Below are positions 1 to 4,800 of a DNA stretch of 5,568 bases, piece after piece. Source of the DNA: a candidate division FCPU426 bacterium (GTDB lineage Bacteria; Oederibacteriota; PGYV01; Palsa-1178); NCBI GenBank assembly GCA_003167475.1, contig PMTB01000004.1, forward strand, positions 1 through 5,568, read 5' to 3'. Within the stretch, counting starts at the first letter, position 1, and each line of letters starts with the position of its first letter. The notes beneath the pieces were generated by a model, which did no database searches, was not told the DNA's origin, and saw nothing but the letters and a program-made list of their open reading frames with translations. Position numbers and translations under genes: made by a program.

Positions 1-1
1 C

Positions 2-310
2 TGGGTAAAAGGCGACGGCAACAATTATCTCATGAAGATACCTTATACGGATGGAAGCGGCAATAACCTGACAGGCTACAACGACTATAAAGTGACATTC
101 AACGCGCCTGCCGTCTGGTCGCAGGTAGACGCGCCGTTCGCGACATTCGCGCAGGCAGCGGGCTGGGGAACGTCGGCTGTGATATCGACGGTACTGCAGC
201 ATGCCAAGGAATTCCAGTGGCAGACGAACTTCAACGCCGCGGCAGGCACGGTAACAGCCGACCTGTGGGTCGACGAGATACTGCTCTACGGCTGCGCAAG
301 CTGCCCGGCC
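2..310 (+). repeat. C-terminal half of a 199-aa binding-like module (module residues 97-199)
   Basis: These 103 codons align without a gap to residues 97-199 of the modules in the GH8 gene, ending in the same L-Y-G-C-A-S-C-P-A. By hand count about 76 of 103 residues match module C, so this copy is clearly more diverged than the copies within the GH8 gene. The first 22 bases are identical to 4768-4789 of module C. Conserved features include T-F-x-A-P-A-x-W-S-Q-V, G-W-G-T-S-A-V, H-A-K-E-F-Q-W-Q-T-N-F and L-W-V-D-E. The pattern fits the galactose-binding-like beta-sandwich of the CBM11/CIA30 type, by inference from motif style. Confidence 0.85.
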
Positions 311-1306
311 ACTCAGACGCCGTACCCGACAGCGACAAACACTACAGCTGTGACAAATACCAACACATACACGCCCACGCCGACAATACCGGGCGCGACC
401 AATACGTTCACGCAGACGCCGACAAACACATTCACGAACACTTTCACAAACACAAATACGCCGACAGCGACCTACACATTCACCACGGTGCCGACAGTTT
501 CAAACCCGGCGCTTTCAGCGGGGATCAACGCGCCGGCGAGCGCAGTACAGGGCCAGCTGTTGACGGTAATAATGACTGTTAATAATCCGGGCAATGCGGA
601 TATAACCAACGTGGCTCCTTCGACGCTTAGCATAATCGGCGGAGGCTTGTCACTTGCAAGCGGTCCTACTCCGGCCAACGACCCGACGCTTGCCATAGGC
701 GCCAACACGACGTTCACTTGGGTTTATAACGTGACAGGTACCGGCGGAATAGTCATACAGGGAACTGCGTCAGGCAACGACGGCGCGCTGGTTATAACAA
801 GTTCGCCGGTTTCAGTATCATCAGGCATAACATTGCTTGCTCCGACGCCGACAAATACAAACACGTACACAAATACGTACACCAGCACAGCGACGCCTGT
901 TAACACAAACACATTCACAAATACGGCGACGCCGGTAGGCACAGCGACCTTCACCATAACTCCGACGCCTACGCTCGGTAATGTGATTGAAGTTGTCACT
1001 GCCACACCTGTGCTGATCTATCCGAACCCGAACCCGACGCCGGGAACGACGCCGGACAGGATCATAGCTTACACGGTGAACAGGCCGATCACAAAAGCGG
1101 TCTTCAAAATCTACACAAGCATGGGAAGGCTCATCAGAAGGTATGAGGATGACGCCACGCAGATGCAGGGCAAGGTACTGCTCAACGTAGCCGGATCTTA
1201 TTTCTCGGGCCTTGCCAGGGGAATATACTACTACGTGATAATAGTGACCGACCAGGCAACCGGAACAGAAGCAAAGTCACCGATAGAGAAGGTAATAATC
1301 CAGTAG
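2..1306 (+). CDS. 3' part of a secreted multidomain protein: module half, linker, Ig-like domain, linker, YPNP C-terminal domain (5' end missing)
   Basis: The reading frame is open from base 2 to a TAG stop at 1304-1306, giving 434 visible residues. The first ATG (base 32) is internal: the codons before it encode W-V-K-G-D-G-N-N-Y-L, which aligns with the middle of the modules in the downstream GH8 gene, so the true start lies outside the window. Domain order (residue 1 = base 2): second half of a binding-like module (1-103), Thr/Asn/Pro linker (104-166), Ig-like domain (167-279), second linker (281-336), C-terminal domain (337-434) starting V-L-I-Y-P-N-P-N-P. No catalytic domain is visible, so the protein's enzymatic role, if any, is unknown. 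The shared module with the next gene suggests a common extracellular glycan target. The gene ends 38 bp before a strong terminator, so it is probably the last gene of its transcript. Confidence is high for the gene and low for its specific role. Confidence 0.93.
   Translation, partial: WVKGDGNNYLMKIPYTDGSGNNLTGYNDYKVTFNAPAVWSQVDAPFATFAQAAGWGTSAVISTVLQHAKEFQWQTNFNAAAGTVTADLWVDEILLYGCASCPATQTPYPTATNTTAVTNTNTYTPTPTIPGATNTFTQTPTNTFTNTFTNTNTPTATYTFTTVPTVSNPALSAGINAPASAVQGQLLTVIMTVNNPGNADITNVAPSTLSIIGGGLSLASGPTPANDPTLAIGANTTFTWVYNVTGTGGIVIQGTASGNDGALVITSSPVSVSSGITLLAPTPTNTNTYTNTYTSTATPVNTNTFTNTATPVGTATFTITPTPTLGNVIEVVTATPVLIYPNPNPTPGTTPDRIIAYTVNRPITKAVFKIYTSMGRLIRRYEDDATQMQGKVLLNVAGSYFSGLARGIYYYVIIVTDQATGTEAKSPIEKVIIQ
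311..499 (+). other. Thr/Pro/Asn-rich interdomain linker
   Basis: About 63 residues made almost entirely of T, N, P, A and aromatic F/Y, with repeated T-N-T-F-T and T-P-T units. It includes the segment P-G-A-T-N-T-F-T, which recurs in the GH8 gene's linkers. At DNA level it is a degenerate run of ACA/AAT/ACG/CCG codons. Such segments usually act as extended, possibly O-glycosylated spacers between extracellular domains; glycosylation here is inference. Confidence 0.85.
500..838 (+). other. Ig-like beta-sandwich domain (CARDB/DUF11-like)
   Basis: About 113 residues bounded on both sides by low-complexity linkers. The text is rich in beta-strand-forming residues: an opening S-A-G-I-N-A-P-A-S-A-V-Q-G-Q, then V-I-M-T-V-N-N-P-G-N-A-D-I-T-N-V. 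The phrase 'V-x-N-x-G-x-A-x-x-x-x-V' is typical of CARDB, DUF11 and related Ig-like adhesion folds. It ends with alternating hydrophobic strands (T-F-T-W-V-Y-N-V and V-S-V-S-S-G-I). There are no catalytic motifs. A structural spacer or adhesion role is inferred; the exact family is uncertain. Confidence 0.6.
842..1009 (+). other. Second Thr/Asn/Pro-rich linker
   Basis: About 56 residues. The first two thirds consist of T-N-T-Y-T, T-N-T-F-T and T-A-T-P-V repeats, which give way to a short non-repetitive stretch (G-N-V-I-E-V-V-T-A-T-P) just before the C-terminal domain. It separates the Ig-like domain from the likely anchoring domain and so probably projects the rest of the protein from the cell surface. 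Confidence 0.8.
1010..1303 (+). other. C-terminal YPNP-type sorting or anchoring domain (T9SS-CTD/FlgD-Ig-like)
   Basis: The last 98 residues start L-I-Y-P-N-P-N-P and continue with A-Y-T-V-N-R-P-I, V-F-K-I-Y-T-S-M-G-R-L-I-R, a G-L-A-R-G-I-Y-Y-Y-V-I-I-V-T-D strand pair and a short basic end (K-V-I-I-Q). This layout (YPNP opening, a 'hydrophobic-K-I-Y-x-x-x-G' strand, a 'G-I-Y-Y-Y' strand) is shared by type IX secretion C-terminal domains of Bacteroidetes and by FlgD-like Ig domains at the ends of secreted proteins in several uncultured phyla. Whether this organism has a type IX system cannot be seen here. The call of C-terminal sorting or anchoring domain is an inference from the motifs and the terminal position. 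Confidence 0.65.
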
Positions 1307-1343
1307 ATCAAAACACTCAGATAGTAGAGAGTTGATAGTAGAA

Positions 1344-1378
1344 GAAACGCCCGGCTGAAAAGCCGGGCGTTTCGTTTT
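1344..1378 (+). terminator. Intrinsic transcription terminator after the first gene
   Basis: A perfect 13-bp stem (GAAACGCCCGGCT at 1344-1356 with AGCCGGGCGTTTC at 1361-1373) closes a GAAA tetraloop and is followed by GTTTT. The stem is GC-rich in the middle and A/T at its base, the classical Rho-independent form. It lies 38 bp beyond the TAG stop and isolates the first gene from the GH8 gene, so the two are separate transcription units. The A-rich flanks make some reverse-strand activity possible. Confidence 0.92.
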
Positions 1379-1410
1379 ATGGAGGTTACACGGATTTACC
1401 GGAGAGTAGC

Positions 1411-1470
1411 GGCGCATATAATGCGCCATTTGAGACCCTGCGATCCTCGATGTGCCGAATAATATTCGGC
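1411..1470. repeat. Pair of look-alike perfect hairpins in the intergenic region
   Basis: Two 17-base perfect inverted repeats of identical design lie 26 bp apart: GGCGCAT-ATA-ATGCGCC (1411-1427) and GCCGAAT-AAT-ATTCGGC (1454-1470). Each has a 7-bp stem and a 3-base A/T loop, but the stem sequences differ. Neither has a T-tract, so they are not ordinary terminators. They occupy the otherwise featureless stretch 1379-1565, which also carries a GGATATATCC palindrome at 1528-1537. I see no tRNA, known ncRNA or credible gene there. A dispersed intergenic element (REP/BIME-like) or a protein-binding site is possible but unproven. Confidence 0.5.
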
Positions 1471-1565
1471 CAACAAGACCCGACCAAATAAAATCAAGAA
1501 ACAGCCTTTGTTTTATCGTGAAAAACCGGATATATCCAACCGCACCCACAACCGTTAAAATCCCA

Positions 1566-1594
1566 TTGACAATTATGGCCATTTAAAATATAAT
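1566..1594 (+). promoter_or_regulatory. Consensus sigma-70 promoter for the GH8 gene
   Basis: An exact TTGACA -35 box (1566-1571) and an exact TATAAT -10 box (1589-1594) are separated by the optimal 17 bp. Transcription would start near 1601, giving a leader of about 180 nt before the GH8 start codon. The position, downstream of the upstream terminator and on the right strand, supports its use. A promoter this close to consensus would be strong unless repressed. No transcript data are available here. Confidence 0.78.
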
Positions 1595-1609
1595 TTCCAT
1601 CACGTGGAA
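1595..1609. promoter_or_regulatory. Candidate operator: inverted repeat over the predicted transcription start
   Basis: TTCCA-TCACG-TGGAA is a perfect 5-bp inverted repeat with a 5-bp spacer that begins directly after the -10 box and is centred on the predicted start point. A repressor bound there would block the strong promoter, a common arrangement for polysaccharide-utilisation genes. Five-bp arms can arise by chance and no regulator gene is in view, so this is a suggestion only. Confidence 0.3.
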
Positions 1610-1699
1610 TTTCCTGTTTATATTGTACCTATTTGGGTACTATTGGGAATACTGACCGGCTTTTGTAATTATTTTGTATTTTTAACGAAACTTTTTTAC

Positions 1700-1722
1700 C
1701 TGATATTTGTCATATATATCAG
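1700..1722 (+). promoter_or_regulatory. AT-rich leader hairpin in the GH8 5' UTR
   Basis: CTGATAT (1700-1706) and ATATCAG (1716-1722) form a 7-bp stem with a 9-base loop inside the leader. A shorter GTACC/GGTAC hairpin lies at 1625-1640. An alternative pairing, TTAATT (1727-1732) with AATTAA (1742-1747), sits just downstream. I do not recognise a known riboswitch or leader family, and in AT-rich DNA such pairings may be coincidental. Confidence 0.25.
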
Positions 1723-1726
1723 AGCG

Positions 1727-1755
1727 TTAATTGTGCTCTCTAATTAATATATAAT
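1727..1755 (+). promoter_or_regulatory. Weak second promoter-like site close to the GH8 start
   Basis: A TATAAT box (1750-1755) lies 17 bp downstream of TTAATT (1727-1732), which matches the -35 consensus at only three of six positions. It would give a leader of about 20 nt containing the ribosome binding site. The surroundings are strongly AT-rich, where TATAAT occurs by chance, so the upstream perfect promoter is preferred. Confidence 0.25.
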
Positions 1756-1768
1756 ACCGACTTTTCAT

Positions 1769-1773
1769 GGAGG
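1769..1773 (+). promoter_or_regulatory. Shine-Dalgarno site for the GH8 gene
   Basis: GGAGG is followed by a 7-base T/A-rich spacer and the ATG at 1781. This fixes the start codon, together with the typical signal peptide that begins immediately after it. Confidence 0.88.
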
Positions 1774-1780
1774 TTTTTAA

Positions 1781-1855
1781 ATGAATCCAATTAAGAGAAT
1801 TGTGTTTGCGATGGTCCTTGTGTTTTCATTTTTGGCGGCCGGTTCCATCATGGCA
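1781..1855 (+). other. Sec signal peptide of the GH8 protein
   Basis: Residues 1-25 have a basic start (M-N-P-I-K-R), a hydrophobic core (I-V-F-A-M-V-L-V-F-S-F-L-A-A-G) and a likely signal peptidase I site after A25 (S-I-M-A before S-P). The mature protein would begin S-P-L-W-V-T-Y-P-Y-G; Y-P-Y-G is also where GH8 catalytic domains begin. The exact cleavage point is inferred. Confidence 0.88.
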
Positions 1856-4800
1856 TCGCCATTATGGGTTACTTATCCTTACGGGCAGGAATTGTCCGGC
1901 GGGTCGGGCATGACCAGCGACCTTAATACCAAGTGGTCGACATGGAAGAGCAAATTCACTTCCGTTGTCGGCTCGAACGGGACCAGGGTCATTTCCCCTG
2001 AAGCCCCCCACACGGGTGAAACCGTTTCAGAGGGACAGGCATACGGGCTTATGCTTGCGGTATATATGGATGACCAGACTTTATTTGACCAATTATGGAA
2101 ATATAAATTATACATTTGTTCATTGAACGGCGGCGGGCAGTTGATGCCATGGAGGACAAACTCAGCAGGTACGGGGATCGGCGGAGTGGCGGGGGACAAT
2201 AACTCCGCGACCGACGCTGATACGGACATGAGTTTTGCGCTCATACAGGCTTCAAGGCGCTGGGGCGGGATTCCCGCAGGACAGACCATAACTTACGCGG
2301 CTTACGCCACGGCAATGTTAAATTCTGTTTACTCAACCGACAGGAAAGCCGACAACCATATGGGCCCGGGAAACAACTGGGATTCAACGCAATATCCTTC
2401 GTATTATTCGACCGCTTTTTACCGCGATTTTGACACATATGAAGGCGGCAACAGATGGGCGGCAGTGGTCACAAAATGCGACACTATGCTGGCGCAGGAC
2501 AGGAGCGCCACAAACGGGCTTACGTCTGAAACTTGCGATACGTCCGGGAACAGACAAGACGATAATTATTCATATAATGCCTGCCGCGTGCCTATGAGGT
2601 CGGCAATAGATTATATCTGGCATGGAGCCGCGACTTCAAAAGCCCAGATAAACCTGCAGGAAACATTTTTCACCGGCATAGTGGCTTCTAATGTAGGCGA
2701 CGGCTATTCCGTGAGCAGCGGCGCAAAGACAAGCTCTAATAACAACGCTTCATTTATAGGGCCGGCCGGCTGCGCTTTCATGGGCGGGTCGAACGCGGCA
2801 AAACTTACTGAATATTACACAAGGACAGCCCAGCAGTTCACCACGCATTGCAATAATAATGAGTACTATAACGCCACACTCGGCCTTTGGACGCTTCTTG
2901 TTATGTCGGGCAATTTTCCCGAGACATTCGCGTCGAGCGGGACAGCCACCCCGACGCCTGTCGGGACGGTTGCAGGTACCTGCTTGTTTGATGATTTTGA
3001 AGACGGCGACGCGGGAAACCAATACGGCGGGTTCTGGTACACTTACCTCGGCGGCACACCGGCGACGGTCTGGCCGGCAGTCGGGCAGACGCTTACGCCT
3101 TCGGCGGGCGGATCAATTTCGCCTTTCTTCGCGGCAAGGATAACAGGAACAGTCGGTATCGCGGGCACCACATATCCGTGCATAGGAATGGGCTCACAGT
3201 TGACCGCAAGTTCAGGCTCGCCCACATACACCGAGCTCAATATAAGTTCCTGCACAGGTATCAGGTTCTATGTAAAAGGCGATGGAAATGCTTATCTGAT
3301 AAAGATTCCTTATACATCAGCAGCCGGAGCTTCGCTTACCGGTTTCAATGATTACATGTACTCTTTCACGGCACCGGCGACATGGTCGCAGGTGACAGCG
3401 GCCTTTACGCTTTTTGCGCAGGCCCCTGGATGGGGTACCTCGGCGGTACTCACTACGGTCCTGACGCACGCCAAAGAGTTCCAGTGGCAGACCAATTTCT
3501 ACGCGACCGCAGGCACAACCTCGGTGAACCTGTGGCTGGATGATATCTATCTTTACGGCTGCGCTTCATGCCCGGCAACAGCGACTCCGACGCAGACGAA
3601 CACGCCTCCGCCGGGTTCCACAAATACATTCACTCCTACGCCTACAAATACGGTTCCTACAAACACGCCCACAAACACGCCCAACCAGGGATGCTTATTT
3701 GACAATATGGAAGACGGCGACCCTGGAAATCAATATGGCGGATTCTTGTATACGTATCTGGGCGGAACACCGGCCACAGTATGGCCGGCGGTAGGAGCGT
3801 CTCTCACACCGTCAGCAGGCGGGGCAAATTCATCGCTTTATGCCATGAGGATAACCGGGACAGTCGGAATAGCCGGCACCACATATCCCTGCATCGGGAT
3901 GGGTTCGCAGTTGACAGCAAGTTCAGGATCGCCCACATATACCGAGCTTGACATAAGCTCATGCACAGGCATAAAGTTCTGGGTAAAAGGCGACGGTAAC
4001 GGCTACTTGATCAAGATACCTTATACAAGCGCGGCCGGAGCGTCGCTCACAGGATTTAATGATTATATGTACACATTCACTGCGCCGGCCACATGGTCCC
4101 AGGTTGACGGCAACTTCCTGCTCTTTGCGCAGGCTCCGGGATGGGGAACATCAGCGGTGCTCACTACGGTTTTAAAACACGCTAAAGAGTTCCAGTGGCA
4201 GACAAATTTCTATGCTACAGCGGGGACGACCGCTGTAAATCTCTGGGTCGATGATATATATATCTATGGCTGCGCTTCATGCCCGGCCACGGCAACCCCG
4301 ACCACGGTCGTGGGAACAGCCACATTCACCAATACGTACACCAGGACATTCACATTTACACCAACTCCCACATCGACAAACACACCTCCTCCGGGAGCAA
4401 CAAACACATTTACCTTTACGCCTTCGTCTACGAACACCATTGGCGCGGCAACAGCTACATATACTCCTGTCGGCGGCGGATGCATGTTTGACAATATGGA
4501 AGACGGAGACGCGGGCAACCTGTACGGTGGTTTTTGGTACACGTACCTAGGCGGAACGCCTGCGGCAGTATGGCCTGCAGTCGGAGCGTCGCTCACGCCT
4601 TCGGCGGGCGGGGCAAACGGTACCAATTACGCGATGCGTATTACCGGAACAGTCGGTATAGCGGGCACCACATATCCTTGTATAGGTATGGGTTCGCAGT
4701 TGAACGCCAACGCGGGCACGCCTAACTTCACTGAGACCGATATCAGTTCATGCACGGGTATCAGGTTCTGGGTAAAAGGCGACGGCAACGGCTACCTGAT

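Noticed and set aside
32..34. ATG at base 32 as the start of the first gene
   Set aside because: Homology to the modules continues upstream of it in the same frame to base 2, the ATG replaces an internal Ile of the module, and no ribosome binding site or signal peptide is present.
311..520. Short repeated units in the linkers as a CRISPR or satellite array
   Set aside because: The units are degenerate, in frame, and encode Thr/Asn/Pro spacers. There are no constant repeats separated by unique spacers.
1320..1342. GATAGTAGA direct repeat (1320-1328 and 1334-1342) as an attachment site or target-site duplication
   Set aside because: It is only nine bases, there is nothing element-like between the copies (5 bp), and it is probably chance next to the stop codon.
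1416..1421. TATAAT inside the first intergenic hairpin as a -10 box
   Set aside because: It forms the loop and inner stem of a perfect palindrome and has no convincing -35 box at 16-18 bp upstream.
1277..1582. Reverse-strand open frame of 101 codons across the intergenic region
   Set aside because: It runs through the terminator hairpin and into the end of the first gene, its start lies inside the consensus promoter, and I see no ribosome binding site or recognisable domain. It is more likely chance, or part of a dispersed non-coding repeat.
1601..1780. Riboswitch in the GH8 leader
   Set aside because: I find no conserved riboswitch core (such as a c-di-GMP GEMM, cobalamin or TPP motif). 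Only weak AT-rich hairpins are visible.
4264..4626. Reverse-strand open frame of 120 codons rich in Val/Gly
   Set aside because: It is the antisense of the Thr/Asn/Pro linker and module start. Codons ACA/AAT/ACG/CCG give Cys/Ile/Arg/Gly or Val-rich shadows in other frames without stops. The same applies to 724-1005 and 5053-5319.
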